NCBI RefSeq assembly: GCF_001294625.1 | Contig: NZ_CP012677.1 | Location: forward strand, 1,302,001 to 1,366,000 | Reading direction: 5' to 3' | Origin: Arthrobacter alpinus | GTDB taxonomy: Bacteria; Actinomycetota; Actinomycetes; Actinomycetales; Micrococcaceae | DNA: 64,000 bases | Shown: positions 9,582 to 19,282 of the stretch, one piece after another | Layout of the letters: every line of letters starts with the position of its first letter | Position numbering within the stretch: the stretch's first letter is position 1 | The notes under the pieces: model-generated | What the model was told of the DNA's origin: nothing | Database searches by the model: none | What the model saw: only the letters and a program-made list of their open reading frames with translations | Translations under genes and position numbers: made by a program

Positions 9582-10693
9582 GGGATCACCGCCACGGGGT
9601 CACCGGGCAAGGCATGGGAGGCATTCGCGACCGGGCTGGCGTAGGCGTAGTCGAAGAGCTGGTCCGGGGTGGGGTCCGGGCTTGAATCGGCAAACGCGAC
9701 GGCGGCGGCAACCTTTTTGTCCGCTTCCGCCTCGATGTCCTGTGCCTGGGCCTCGTCCATCATGCCCGCAGCCAGTAGGCGCCGGCGCATCAGCGGGAGT
9801 GGGTCTGCGGACTGGGCAATTTCGAGGTCCGACGCTGAGCGGTACCGGGCCGGGTCTACCACCGAGTGACCCCGCAACCGGTAGCTCATGACCTCCAGAA
9901 GCGCCGGCTTTCGTTCCAACCGTGCACGGTCCAGCGCACGCTGGGCGCCTTCGCGTACGGCCACCACATCGGTGCCGTCTACCCGCTCACCGGGAATTCG
10001 GTAGGAACAGCCTCGTTTGTACAACTCCGGTTCCCCTGCGGCGGCCTCGACGGTGGTTCCCATGCCCAGGCGGTTGTTCACGATCACATACACGATGGGC
10101 AGGTTCCAGACGGCGGCGAGGTTCAGGGATTCGTGAAACGCCCCGATGTTGGTGGTGCCGTCCCCCATCTGGCACATGACGACCTCGGCGTCTGGGCCCG
10201 GCCGGCCGCGGTAGGTCAGGGCCAGTGCTGCGCCGGTGGCCGGGGGCAGCTGGCCACCGACGATGCCGTAGCCGCCCAACATCCGGGTTGCTGTGTCAAA
10301 CATGTGCATTGATCCTCCCCTGCCCTTGGACACCCCGGTTGACTTGCCGAACAGCTCCGCCATCACCGCACCTGGGGTCATGCCGCGCATCAATGCGTAC
10401 CCATGGTCACGGTAGTTGGTGAACAGGTAGTCGCTGGGCGCCAACGCCTCCATCAGCCCGACGACGGTGGCCTCCTCGCCCAGGTTCAGGTGGCAGTAGC
10501 CGCCGATCTTCGCGCGTTTGTACATCTGATCTGCGCTGAGCTCGAACTTGCGGATCAGGACCATGTCAGCGTAGTAGCCCAGCAGGCGTTCCGGGGGTTC
10601 GCCTGCGGGGAAACGTTCCACTGCGTCCGTTTTTTTGGCCGTAGCAGCCGTCTCTTTTCCTCGCGCCGCTGCCGGTTTCCGTCGTTCCGCCAT
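9578..10693 (-). CDS. pdhA: 2-oxoacid (pyruvate) dehydrogenase E1 component, alpha subunit
   Basis: The chosen ATG at 10693 follows GGAGGA and gives 371 residues. An in-frame extension to 10864 would run into the upstream CBS gene and lacks a site. The thiamine-diphosphate motif is complete: GDG at 177-179 to NN at 206-207. The phosphorylation-loop equivalent YRLRGHSVVDPARYR is present. The first 25 residues are basic and Ala/Lys-rich, an unusual tail that may be disordered. The gene sits 59 bases downstream of the CBS/zinc-ribbon gene and overlaps E1 beta. Confidence 0.92.
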   Translation of the reverse strand: MAERRKPAAARGKETAATAKKTDAVERFPAGEPPERLLGYYADMVLIRKFELSADQMYKRAKIGGYCHLNLGEEATVVGLMEALAPSDYLFTNYRDHGYALMRGMTPGAVMAELFGKSTGVSKGRGGSMHMFDTATRMLGGYGIVGGQLPPATGAALALTYRGRPGPDAEVVMCQMGDGTTNIGAFHESLNLAAVWNLPIVYVIVNNRLGMGTTVEAAAGEPELYKRGCSYRIPGERVDGTDVVAVREGAQRALDRARLERKPALLEVMSYRLRGHSVVDPARYRSASDLEIAQSADPLPLMRRRLLAAGMMDEAQAQDIEAEADKKVAAAVAFADSSPDPTPDQLFDYAYASPVANASHALPGDPVAVIP

Positions 10694-10752
10694 GTGTCCT
10701 CCTCCAAGATACTGTGAACTGTGTTCGCGCTGGTGTGCATGCCCGCTGGCAT

Positions 10753-11232
10753 TCACGGGCCGGGGGGCTGCTCCTGCAGTGTGAAGCTGGCCCCGCCGCA
10801 TTTGGGGCAGGTGGCCGGCGGGTTCTCCCCGCGCGCGGGTTCGCCGCAGACACCGCACACCCATTCGGTGGCAAGCAGCGCCACCAGATCGCCGCGGCTG
10901 ATGATGCCGGCTAGGCGCCCGCTGGTGAGTACCGGCAGCCGGCCGATGCGTTGGCTGACCAGCAGGTGGCGGACGTCGGCGATGGCCGTGTCCGGGCTGA
11001 CACTGATCACCGCGGTGGTCATGATTTCTGCAGCCGTGGTCCCGGTCTTGGCCAGCAGGTCATATTCGCTGACCAGCCCCAAAACGTGGCCCTCCGGGTC
11101 CACCACGGGCACCCCGGCGATCCGGTGCTCATGCAACAGTGCCGCGACGGCGGCCACCTCCAGCCCGGGCGTAACGGTCACAACGGGATGGCTCATGATC
11201 CCACCGGCGGTGGTGGGAATCCTTGTTTCCAT
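10753..11232 (-). CDS. CBS-pair protein with C-terminal zinc ribbon (Hrp1-like)
   Basis: This 159-residue protein has two CBS motifs: residues 10-65 (VVTVTPGLEVAAVAALL, GLVSEYDLL) and 68-120 (AVISVSPDTAIADVRHLL, IISRGDLVALL). A zinc ribbon follows with Cys126, 129, 142 and 145. CBS pairs usually bind adenosine nucleotides and sense energy state. M. tuberculosis Hrp1 (Rv2626c), a DosR-regulon protein, is a CBS pair with bound zinc. The chosen ATG at 11232 follows TAGGAAC; an in-frame upstream start exists at 11292. It heads the E1-E2 operon, which suggests a link between energy charge or hypoxia and the dehydrogenase, but this is inference. Confidence 0.85.
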   Translation of the reverse strand: METRIPTTAGGIMSHPVVTVTPGLEVAAVAALLHEHRIAGVPVVDPEGHVLGLVSEYDLLAKTGTTAAEIMTTAVISVSPDTAIADVRHLLVSQRIGRLPVLTSGRLAGIISRGDLVALLATEWVCGVCGEPARGENPPATCPKCGGASFTLQEQPPGP

Positions 11233-11353
11233 GGTTCCTACTTTCCGTGCACGTATCATCCCCATGCTTCGCCGTCGGCAGGGAACTGTCAACTATCGAC
11301 GAGATGGTAAGGGGCTGTGTTGGCTCAAGCAATGGCCGAATGGATCCATGTGT

Positions 11354-13159
11354 TCAGATGGATTGACGGTAGCCGAAGAACTCGTGATCGTTGTTGTAGC
11401 CGCCTAGTCCGCCTCCGACGTCGTCGAAGTCCTCGACGAATTCGATGCCCTTGATCCATTTGACGAGTTTGAATCCGAGCTGGGTCTCGTTGCGCAGCCG
11501 AAGCGGTGCGCCGTGTCCGAAGGAGAGCGTTTCCTCGTTCATGTCGTAGGCCAGCATGGTCAGTTTGTAGCTCATCTGCTCGATGGGTTGGGCGTCGTAG
11601 TAGATGCCGCCGTCGGGCCCGGCAGCGAAGGAGTAGAAGATCACCCATTTTGCCTCCGGCTTGGGCTTGGCGAGCTCGAGGATGGTTTGCATGGAGACTC
11701 CACCCCATTTGGCGACGCCGGACCAGCCCTGGATGCAGAAGTGCTGGGTGATCTGTTCATGGTGGGGCAGGGCACGCAGCTGTTCCATGTCCACTTCTAT
11801 CGGGTTTTCGACGAGGCCGTTGATGCGCAGCTTGTAGTTGGCGAAATTGCCGCTTTCCAGGTCCTTGTATTCCTGGGTTTCAGGGTATTTTCCGTTGTGC
11901 CAAAAGTACGCGGAGATGTCCTTCTTGGTGTATTGGCCGGGCTTTGAATCAATGTGTTCAAAGAGGCGCTGGGCCGGGCCGATCAGGGCGAAGCCGACCT
12001 TTTGCACCACTCGAGGATGCCGGTAGGTGAAGGGTGTGGCTGCCACCCAGGCAACGATCACCACCACCATGGAGGCTGCGAAAATCCAGAAGCCCGTCCA
12101 TGACTCGTTGTCCTGGGAGGCGTACATGTGGTTGAGGTTGCGCAGGGCCCCTGTGGTCATCACCAGCGTGACGTGGATGAGGATGAACAAGATGAACCAA
12201 CAGAGCACCAGGAAGTGTAGGGAGCGGGCCACCTGGATGCTGAAGACGGTACTGACGGTCTTGAAGCGGGTGGAGAGGGCCGGGGACATGCCAAGTCCTG
12301 TGATGAGGGCGGCGGGTGCGGCGATGAACACTGTGATGAAATAGGCCAGTAGCTGCAGGCCGTTGTAGTTGACCCAGCCGGTTTCCAGCGGCCAGTCCAG
12401 GGACAGGTACTGGATGGCGACCGAGAGGGAGTTGGGGAACACATCCCAGCTCAACGGCACCAGCCGCATCCATTGGCCGGTGGAGAAGATCAGGATGTAA
12501 AAGATGATGCCGTTGAGCAGCCACAGCGTGTCAATGCCCAGATGCCACCACCGGGCCAGGCCGATGGAGTGGCGGCGGCCGGGTAGGCCCACGCCAGCAG
12601 GCAGTGTGATGGAATCCTGCTTCGCGGTATACAGCGGGTCCGTGGGTACCGGCTTTTGGATGCGGAACCATTCCTTGCCCGGTGTTGAATGCCGGGTCCA
12701 GTACAGGCGGGGGTGGTCGGAGAGGATGGTGAGTCCTGATCGGATGATGAAGATCATCAGGAACAGGTTCAGGAAGTGTTGCCAGCCCAGCCAGGACGGA
12801 AACCCGACAGGTGCATTGCCAGGGAGTTCAGAGGTGCCGGGGTAGCGGACCATAAAGCCCTGTACGGCGGGCAGTTCGCGGATACCCTTGGCAACGGCGA
12901 TGCCGATGATCAGCAGCAATAAACCGATGGGGATCAGCCAGAGTAGGTTGAACCACTTGCCGCTGCCGCGCCCGCTGCCCTCGCCGGGCCCAATCCTGAC
13001 CCGCGGGGCAACACCGTACTGGGCGGGGACACCTCCGGCCCAGTCCTCGTCCACCACGGTGTACCTCGTGCTGTCGAGCTCGTCACGAAAACTCTTCCTC
13101 GTTCCGCCCGCCCCAATCTCTGCTGCGGGTTCGTGCTGGCCGTTCGGTAGCGGGTCCAT
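11354..13159 (-). CDS. Fused cytochrome b561-type membrane protein and sulfite-oxidase-like molybdopterin oxidoreductase
   Basis: The 601-residue protein has a soluble N-terminus of about 65 residues, then several membrane segments (LLWLIPIGLLLLIIGIAVA near 70-90; others near 130, 205, 280, 325 and 365). Histidines suited to bind b-type haem lie in the later helices (SLHFLVLCWFILFILIHVT). From about residue 420 a soluble SUOX/YedY-like domain follows (LRINGLVENPIEVDMEQLRALP). Cys475 in QHFCIQGWSG is the expected molybdenum ligand. GAPLRLRNETQLGFK is typical of the fold. Fusion suggests direct electron transfer between quinone/haem and the Mo site. The substrate is unknown; the domain could be a reductase of S- or N-oxides. 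It lies between sdhB and the CBS-PDH operon on the same strand. Confidence 0.85.
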   Translation of the reverse strand: MDPLPNGQHEPAAEIGAGGTRKSFRDELDSTRYTVVDEDWAGGVPAQYGVAPRVRIGPGEGSGRGSGKWFNLLWLIPIGLLLLIIGIAVAKGIRELPAVQGFMVRYPGTSELPGNAPVGFPSWLGWQHFLNLFLMIFIIRSGLTILSDHPRLYWTRHSTPGKEWFRIQKPVPTDPLYTAKQDSITLPAGVGLPGRRHSIGLARWWHLGIDTLWLLNGIIFYILIFSTGQWMRLVPLSWDVFPNSLSVAIQYLSLDWPLETGWVNYNGLQLLAYFITVFIAAPAALITGLGMSPALSTRFKTVSTVFSIQVARSLHFLVLCWFILFILIHVTLVMTTGALRNLNHMYASQDNESWTGFWIFAASMVVVIVAWVAATPFTYRHPRVVQKVGFALIGPAQRLFEHIDSKPGQYTKKDISAYFWHNGKYPETQEYKDLESGNFANYKLRINGLVENPIEVDMEQLRALPHHEQITQHFCIQGWSGVAKWGGVSMQTILELAKPKPEAKWVIFYSFAAGPDGGIYYDAQPIEQMSYKLTMLAYDMNEETLSFGHGAPLRLRNETQLGFKLVKWIKGIEFVEDFDDVGGGLGGYNNDHEFFGYRQSI

Positions 13160-13213
13160 ACTCCCGAGCGTAGCCCCGATCGGGCCGCATAGGGCCGGAA
13201 TACGGAAAGCAGT

Positions 13214-13963
13214 TCAGGGGCTGGGGGAGCGCAGGGCGGAGAGCACGTCAGCGTTGAGCCGCGAGATCATATCCAGCGGGATGCCGGCTGGGCACACGGC
13301 CGTGCATTCGCCAATCTGCGTGCATCCGCCGAAGCCCTCCTCATCGTGGGCGGCCACCATGGCCAAAGCCCGGGCGCCCCGCTCCGGCTGGCCCTGCGGC
13401 AGCGCACCCAAATGCGTGGCCTTGGCGCCCGTGAACAACATGGCCGAGCCATTGGGGCACGCAGCCACACACGCGCCGCAGCCAATGCAGGTGGCGGCGT
13501 CGAACGCCCGGTCCGCGGCTGCCTTGGGCACCAGTGTGGCGGCGGCGTCCGGTGCCGAGCCGGTGGGGGCGCTGATGTACCCGCCGGCCGCGATGATCCG
13601 GTCAAGGGCACTGCGGTCCACGATCAAGTCCCGCACCACCGGGAAGGACTCCGCATGCCAGGGTTCGACGTCTATCACGTCACCGTCGCTGAAGTGGCGC
13701 ATGTACAGCTGGCAGGTGGTGGTCAGGGCCTCGGGGCCGTGGGCCACGCCGTCGATCGCCAGCGAGCACATGCCGCACACACCCTCGCGGCAGTCGTGGT
13801 CAAACGCCACAGGCTCCTGCCCGTCAAGGGTGAGCGTCTCATTGAGCACATCCAGCATCTCCAAAAATGACATGTCGGCACTTACGCCCTCGACCGGGTA
13901 GGCGATCATCCGGCCGGGGGAGTCGGCGTCGTGCTGGCGCCAAATACGCAAGGTGATATTCAC
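13214..13963 (-). CDS. sdhB: Succinate dehydrogenase/fumarate reductase iron-sulfur subunit
   Basis: The 249-residue protein carries a [2Fe-2S] ferredoxin-like domain with CREGVCGMC near residue 60. It also carries a C-terminal domain with [12 protein letters not shown] and [12 protein letters not shown] for the [4Fe-4S] and [3Fe-4S] clusters. It passes electrons between the flavoprotein and the membrane cytochrome. The GTG start at 13963 overlaps the stop of the flavoprotein gene by four bases. The absence of CxxC variants expected for heterodisulfide-type subunits supports SdhB/FrdB. Confidence 0.93.
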   Translation of the reverse strand: MNITLRIWRQHDADSPGRMIAYPVEGVSADMSFLEMLDVLNETLTLDGQEPVAFDHDCREGVCGMCSLAIDGVAHGPEALTTTCQLYMRHFSDGDVIDVEPWHAESFPVVRDLIVDRSALDRIIAAGGYISAPTGSAPDAAATLVPKAAADRAFDAATCIGCGACVAACPNGSAMLFTGAKATHLGALPQGQPERGARALAMVAAHDEEGFGGCTQIGECTAVCPAGIPLDMISRLNADVLSALRSPSP

Positions 13964-15903
13964 TTGTAGCTCCTCTGCGTCAGTGCCACGAAGTGGTACT
14001 CCAGCTGTTCCTTGTGCAGCCTGGGCGGGGCGTCATCGCCGTCGAACTCCCACGCCGCCACATAGGCGAACCCGGCATCGTCACGCAGCGCCTCGCCGTC
14101 GCCGGTCTGGCTCTCCGTGCGGAAGTGACTGCCACAGGATTCTTCGCGGTGCAGCGCATCGATGCACATGAGCTCGGCCAGCCCAAAGAAATCCGCCACC
14201 CGCCCGGCGCGCTCCAGCGTTTGGTTCAGTTCCTCATTGACGCCGGTGACTTTCAGATTGGACCAAAACTCCGCCTGAAGCGCCCGGATGAGCCCGACGG
14301 CGTGCACCAACCCGTCCGCGTTGCGCTCCATCCCGCAGTACTCCCACAAGATGGTGCCAAGCTCCTTGTGGAAGGAGTCAACGGTGCGCTCGCCAGCAAT
14401 CGCCAACAAAAAGGCCAGGCGCTCGCGGACGGCCTCCACCGTTGCCGCCACTTCCGGATGGCTTTCCTGCAAGACGTCGGAGGGCCGGCTTTTAGCCAAA
14501 TAGTCGCCGATGGTGTTGGGCAGGATAAAGTAGCCGTCGGCCAGTCCCTGCATGAGGGCGCTGGCGCCGAGCCGGTTGGCGCCGTGGTCGGAGAAGTTCG
14601 CCTCGCCGATGACAAACAAGCCCGGGATGGAGCTTTCCAGATCGTAGTCCACCCACAGCCCGCCCATGGTGTAGTGCACGGCCGGGTAAATGCGCATGGG
14701 ACCGGCGTAGGGGTCCTCGTCGGTGATCTTTTGGTACATGTCCAGCAGGTTGCCGTATTTCTCCTCGATCGTGGCCCGGCCCAGGCGGGCGATTGCGTCG
14801 GACAGATCCAGGTACACGCCGCGGCCCCCGGGTCCCACGCCGCGTCCGGCGTCGCACTGGTTCTTGGCGGCCCGTGAGGCGACGTCGCGGGGCACCAGGT
14901 TACCGAAGGCCGGGTAGGCGCGCTCCAAATAATAGTCGCGCTCGACCTCCGGGATGTCCTGCGGCGGGCGCGGGTCCCCGGCCGTGGCGGGCACCCAGAT
15001 CCGGCCGTCGTTGCGCAGTGATTCACTCATGAGCGTCAGCTTCGACTGGTGCTCGCCGCTGACGGGGATACAGGTGGGATGGATTTGGGTGAAGCTGGGG
15101 TTCGCGAACAGGGCACCCCTGCGGTGGGCGCGCCAGATCGCCGTCGTGTTGCAGCCCATGGCGTTGGTGGAGAGGTAATAGGCGTTGCCGTAGCCGCCCG
15201 AGGCGAGCACGACGGCGTCGGCCAGGTGGGTTTCCAACTCACCGCTGACCAGGTCCCGGACCACCACCCCAACAGCCCTGCCGTCCACCACGATCAAGTC
15301 CAGCATTTCGTGGCGGGTGTTGACCTCCACCGTGCCGGCCGCGGCCTGCCGTTCCAGTGCCTGGTAGGCGCCCAGCAGCAACTGCTGGCCGGTTTGCCCG
15401 CGGGCGTAGAAGGTGCGCGAGACCTGGACGCCCCCGAAGGAGCGCGTGTCCAACAGGCCGCCGTAGTCGCGGGCAAAGGGCACGCCCTGAGCCACGCACT
15501 GGTCGATGATGGCCGAGCTGACCTCGGCCAATCGGTACACATTGGATTCGCGGGAGCGGTAGTCGCCGCCCTTTACGGTGTCGTAAAACAGGCGCCGGAC
15601 GCTGTCGCCGTCGTTGCGGTAGTCCTTGGCTGCGTTGATGCCGCCCTGGGCTGCAATGCTGTGCGCGCGCCGGGCGCTGTCCTGGTAGCAGAAGCTCTTG
15701 ACTTGGTAGCCGGCCTCGCCGAGCGTTGCCGCGGCCGAGGCGCCGGCAAGACCCGTGCCGACTACAATCACGGAGAGCTTGCGGCGGTTGGCAGGGTTGA
15801 TCAGCTTCGCCTCGAAGCGCCGTGCCGCCCAACGATCCGGCAGCGGCCCCGTGGGTGCCTTCGTGTCGTGGATGGGCCCGCCCACCGTAAATAAATCGGC
15901 CAT
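13960..15903 (-). CDS. sdhA: Succinate dehydrogenase/fumarate reductase flavoprotein subunit
   Basis: This 647-residue protein starts at an ATG overlapping the SdhC stop (TAATG). The dinucleotide fold reads [40 protein letters not shown] contains the His expected to bind FAD covalently. Active-site elements QIHPTCIP, the Arg region near [14 protein letters not shown] and [15 protein letters not shown] are present. The sequence is of the b558-type (Bacillus-like) SdhA/FrdA family rather than the SdhCDAB type usual in aerobic respiration. Catalysis could run either way depending on quinone potential. The gene is the middle one of a tightly coupled CAB operon. Confidence 0.93.
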   Translation of the reverse strand: MADLFTVGGPIHDTKAPTGPLPDRWAARRFEAKLINPANRRKLSVIVVGTGLAGASAAATLGEAGYQVKSFCYQDSARRAHSIAAQGGINAAKDYRNDGDSVRRLFYDTVKGGDYRSRESNVYRLAEVSSAIIDQCVAQGVPFARDYGGLLDTRSFGGVQVSRTFYARGQTGQQLLLGAYQALERQAAAGTVEVNTRHEMLDLIVVDGRAVGVVVRDLVSGELETHLADAVVLASGGYGNAYYLSTNAMGCNTTAIWRAHRRGALFANPSFTQIHPTCIPVSGEHQSKLTLMSESLRNDGRIWVPATAGDPRPPQDIPEVERDYYLERAYPAFGNLVPRDVASRAAKNQCDAGRGVGPGGRGVYLDLSDAIARLGRATIEEKYGNLLDMYQKITDEDPYAGPMRIYPAVHYTMGGLWVDYDLESSIPGLFVIGEANFSDHGANRLGASALMQGLADGYFILPNTIGDYLAKSRPSDVLQESHPEVAATVEAVRERLAFLLAIAGERTVDSFHKELGTILWEYCGMERNADGLVHAVGLIRALQAEFWSNLKVTGVNEELNQTLERAGRVADFFGLAELMCIDALHREESCGSHFRTESQTGDGEALRDDAGFAYVAAWEFDGDDAPPRLHKEQLEYHFVALTQRSYK

Positions 15904-16619
15904 TACTGCACCCACCCCAGAAGGATCACGAGCGGCGGGATCAGGAACCCCACCACAATCACGGCGGTGACGGCGGTTGCGGCCACGTTCAGGCCCCGCC
16001 GGCGTGCCAGCGAGGTGTTGGCGCCCAGAGAGGCAAAGGCGCTCCACAGCCCGTGGCGCAGGTGAAATCCCAGCGCCGCGAGGGCCACCACGTAGGAGAG
16101 CACCACCCACCAGACGGAGAAACCGTTGACCATGCGCTCATACGGGCTCGACGACGCCCCGCCGGGTGCGATGACATCGGCAGTTAGGTGCAGCAAATGG
16201 TAGATGACGAACAGCCCGATGATAATGCCGCCCCACCGCAGCGTGAAGGAAGCGTAGCTGCGCTGGACGCCGCGACGGTTCCTGGTGCTCTCATAGCGCC
16301 ACGCCCCCTTGCCGCCGGTGGCCGCCCGGGAGCGGTGCCACAACGTGAACGCAGCGTAGATGTGGAATGCCACGCACAGCAGTAGCACCACGCGCAAGAT
16401 CCACAGCGCCCCGGCGTAAGGCAGCAGTGGCTCGGCAATGGTGCGCAGAAATTCCGAGTAGCCGTCGAACGCCTGCTGGCCCTCAAAGATTTTCAGGTTC
16501 CCGTACATGTGCGCCAGCAGGAACAACACCATGATGAGCCCGCTAATGGCCATCCCCGCGTGGAGCACCACGGAAGACCGCAATGCTTTTTGCCGTGAGC
16601 CAACCCCGTTGACAGCCAT
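15903..16619 (-). CDS. sdhC: Succinate dehydrogenase cytochrome b558-type membrane subunit
   Basis: ATG 16619 gives 238 residues; ATG 16655 is an in-frame alternative. The protein has about five hydrophobic segments ([80 protein letters not shown] and a C-terminal [15 protein letters not shown]). Histidines in the first four helices are suited to ligate two b haems. This is the single-subunit anchor of the Bacillus/actinobacterial type. It starts the sdhCAB operon, divergent from the broken 2-hydroxyacid dehydrogenase gene. Confidence 0.88.
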   Translation of the reverse strand: MAVNGVGSRQKALRSSVVLHAGMAISGLIMVLFLLAHMYGNLKIFEGQQAFDGYSEFLRTIAEPLLPYAGALWILRVVLLLCVAFHIYAAFTLWHRSRAATGGKGAWRYESTRNRRGVQRSYASFTLRWGGIIIGLFVIYHLLHLTADVIAPGGASSSPYERMVNGFSVWWVVLSYVVALAALGFHLRHGLWSAFASLGANTSLARRRGLNVAATAVTAVIVVGFLIPPLVILLGWVQ

Positions 16620-16771
16620 GGGCTCACTGTATGCACGATTGCCCGAATGCACCATGGCTGGTTTCGCGGCGCAGACTTCACGACCCGCGAGCTCTGGTGA
16701 CCTGGCGGGGTTCAAAGCTTGAATTCTAGGGGTCGCGTCCCTGCAGTGAGGGTGTCAGCTACGATGGCGCC

Positions 16772-17528
16772 ATGACTGCTTTTGCGCAGGAACCGCAGGA
16801 CTCCCGGATGGCCGTTGTGCTCGGCATACCTGCCGATGCGCTGCTGACCGGCGCCATCAGGAACGTGGATGCCCGGATCGAGGTGCTTCAAATGGGCGGC
16901 CTGGATCCGGTGGTGCGTGCGCGGATGCTAGCGGACGCCGAGGTCCTCTTCGGGATTCCGGCCGGGACCCCTGCCCAGTTGCGGGAGCTGCTGCACAGCA
17001 ATGCCGCACTGCGATGGGTTCATGCGACGTGCCGGCAGTCACTGGAGCGGCTGCAGGCCGCTGACCCCAGCGAGGAAGCCCGAGAACGAATGCTGGTCAC
17101 CGGACCTGGCGGGGGACATGCCGCGGCGGTGGCTGAATTTGCGATGTCCGGGTTGCTGGACTTTGCCAGGCCGTCACCCGGTGTTGGATCGGCCGCCGAG
17201 CGGGCGCCGTCGGAGCTTGCGGGCCAGACGCTTCTTGTTGTGGGCCTGGGCGCGGTGGGCGCCGAGGTGGCACGCCTGGGCAAGGCGTTTGGCATGCGGT
17301 TTTTGGCCATGACCCGGACAGGGAACGGTCGTGCGCCCCATGTCGATGAACTCCGCCCGGCGCGTTTTTTGGGGGACATGCTCCCGGTCTCCCACGCCGT
17401 CGTATTGGCCTTGCCGTGCAATGATCACACGGCAGGAAAATGACCGCAACCTCGGGTTGTTCACGGCGAATCTTGGCAGGTACCTGCGTGGTGAAGACTT
17501 AGTGGACCTGGTCCGGCCCGTCCGCTGA
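16772..17528 (+). pseudogene. Internally deleted D-2-hydroxyacid dehydrogenase
   Basis: ATG 16772 opens a frame with the substrate-domain start and the NAD-binding fold (LLVVGLGAVGAEVARLGKAF). It then reaches VVLALPCNDHTAGK and stops at 17443. The normal C-terminal tail, NLGLFTANLGRYLRGEDLV, is found immediately after in the +1 frame to 17528. About 90-100 residues that hold the catalytic Arg, Glu and His are missing at the junction near 17440. The gene therefore suffered an out-of-frame deletion and should be inactive. Confidence 0.8.
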
Positions 17529-18806
17529 GCGGGCCGGCCCCGCACTCTTCGCGCCGGTGTCCTTCGCGCCGGTGTCCTTCGCGTTGGCGAGGACGTCCGC
17601 CAGGGGAATGGACGCGTCGGAGAGCTTTACGACGTCGACCGCCACGCCCGAGCGCACCAGTTCCTTGATGGTCTCGGTGACATCCCAAATGTTGACGTTC
17701 ATGCCGGCCAGGACGCGGCAGTCCTTGAGCCAGAAGGCAACAAACTCCAGGGTGTCCGTGCTGCCGCGGACAATGACCTGGTCGTAGCCGCCGGGCACCA
17801 CAAAACCGGAATATTCCATGCCGAGCTCGTACTGGTCGCTGTAAAAGTACGGGACCTGGTCATAGCTTGCTTCCAACCCCAGCATGGATTTGGCCGCGAC
17901 CGCTGGCTGGCTGAGCGCGTTGAACCAGTGCTCCATCCGGATATGCTGGCCCAGCATGGGATGGAAGGCGTTGGCGACGTCGCCGGCCGCGAAAATGTCC
18001 GGATCCGAGGTGCGCAGGTGCTCGTCGACGGTGATACCGTTGTCCACGGCCAGCCCGGCGGCTTCGGCCAGGGCCGTGTTGGGCAGTGCGCCGACACCCA
18101 CCACTACAAGATCCGCCTCGATCCGGGTGCCGTCAACGAGCTCCACGCCCTTGGCCCTGCCGTCAGCATTGGCAATGATGTGGCCCAGCCGGGCACCCGT
18201 GCGCAGATCGACCCCGTGCGAGCGGTGCAGGTCGGTGAACACCTTGGCCATCTCCGGTCCCAGAATGCGCAGCAGAGGTACCTCGCCGCGCTCCAGCAAG
18301 ACCACGTCAACCTTGGCGGCGCGGGCGGCGGCCGCCACTTCCAGGCCAATCCACCCACCGCCGACAATGACCACGCGCTTGGCTTTGGTGAACGCAAACC
18401 TGAGCTGGATGGCATCCTCCACCCGGCGCAGGTAGTACACACTGTGGGGCCCGGCGTCGGGCAGTTCACGCGGTGAGGCTCCGGTGGCCAGCAGCACCTT
18501 GGCGTAGGGGACTTGCTGCCCGTTGGCGAGCCGAATGTGCTTGTGTTCGCGGTCAATGGCGGTGACGGTGGTGCTGGTGCGCAGTTCAACATGGTGCTCC
18601 GCGTACCAGTGCTTCGGGTGGACGTAGATATTCTCCCGCTCCGAGGTGCCCTGCAGAAAGCTCTTGGATAGGCCGGGCCGTTCGTAGGGCCGCTCCGGCT
18701 CCGTCCCGAACAACAGGATGCGGCCGCTGAAGCCCTGCGCCCGCAGAGCTTCAGCGGCTTTCGCGCCGGCCAGTCCCGCCCCGACGATCACAAACGCTTC
18801 ACTCAT
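17499..18806 (-). CDS. FAD-dependent NAD(P)H:ferredoxin/rubredoxin reductase-like protein
   Basis: This 435-residue protein has an N-terminal FAD-binding fold (FVIVGAGLAGAKAAEALR), a central NAD(P)-binding fold (RVVIVGGGWIGLEVAAAARA) and the FAD-contacting DPDIFAAGDVA. It ends in a reductase C-terminal domain (FWLKDCRVLAGMNVNIWDV). Relatives reduce ferredoxins of Rieske oxygenases, rubredoxin or P450 partners. No such partner is adjacent, although ferredoxin and redox modules lie elsewhere in the window. The C-terminus has a perfect 15-base tandem repeat (17551-17580) encoding KDTGA twice, so this tail is probably variable. The 3' end overlaps the hydroxyacid-dehydrogenase relic. Confidence 0.88.
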   Translation of the reverse strand: MSEAFVIVGAGLAGAKAAEALRAQGFSGRILLFGTEPERPYERPGLSKSFLQGTSERENIYVHPKHWYAEHHVELRTSTTVTAIDREHKHIRLANGQQVPYAKVLLATGASPRELPDAGPHSVYYLRRVEDAIQLRFAFTKAKRVVIVGGGWIGLEVAAAARAAKVDVVLLERGEVPLLRILGPEMAKVFTDLHRSHGVDLRTGARLGHIIANADGRAKGVELVDGTRIEADLVVVGVGALPNTALAEAAGLAVDNGITVDEHLRTSDPDIFAAGDVANAFHPMLGQHIRMEHWFNALSQPAVAAKSMLGLEASYDQVPYFYSDQYELGMEYSGFVVPGGYDQVIVRGSTDTLEFVAFWLKDCRVLAGMNVNIWDVTETIKELVRSGVAVDVVKLSDASIPLADVLANAKDTGAKDTGAKSAGPARSADGPDQVH

Positions 18807-18946
18807 GGCTCTACCCTCTTTCGGAAATCAAGGGGGCCTGGGAGGGGTCCCGCTCCTCTCAGGGTAGCTCCGCCGTCGCTGACGTGTCGGAGGGGCTGCC
18901 GGGGGGTGGTATGGCGGCGGCAGGTCTTCCGGTACTTTTCTCCCGG

Positions 18947-19282
18947 TCACACAGAGGCAGACAACCTCTTCCGGAACCTAAGGTCCATCTCGTGCATGGT
19001 TCGCAGAGCGGCAATATGTCCCACGTTGGCGTTTCTACCTGGTGCCGTCAGCGCAACCCTGACATGGCTGCCCCCGCCTTTGGTAAAGCGTTTCATGTCC
19101 ACGTAGCCGGCATTGGTCAACTGCTTAAGATGGTTGCTCACTACCGAATCTGCAACCCCAAGCACATCAGGTAGTTGGGCAAACTCGGCCCACTGAACAG
19201 GAGCCAGCCCGGCACAGATGCGCAAACGTACCGGGGCATAGATCAGCTCATCAAACACGGCGGGGCTAGACGGGGCGCTCAC
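18947..19282 (-). CDS. Winged-helix (ArsR/MarR-like) transcriptional regulator
   Basis: The 111-residue protein is a single winged HTH. Its recognition helix region reads LGVADSVVSNHLKQLTNAGYV, and a basic wing KRFTKGGGSHVRVALT follows. This is the 'winged helix DNA-binding' family usually paired with a small membrane protein. Here the partner gene upstream is broken, and its stop overlaps this start by 17 bases. It probably regulated its own operon. The effector is unknown. Confidence 0.8.
   Translation of the reverse strand: MSAPSSPAVFDELIYAPVRLRICAGLAPVQWAEFAQLPDVLGVADSVVSNHLKQLTNAGYVDMKRFTKGGGSHVRVALTAPGRNANVGHIAALRTMHEMDLRFRKRLSASV

Noticed and set aside
15049..15894. 281-codon plus-strand frame opposite sdhA
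   Set aside because: Pure shadow of the sdhA coding strand, with repeated His/Val/Gly codons and no domain.
16720..16740. AGGGGTCGCGTCCCT upstream of sdhC as a DosR-like box
   Set aside because: GGG and CCC are seven bases apart or six by another register, not eight as in the other sites.
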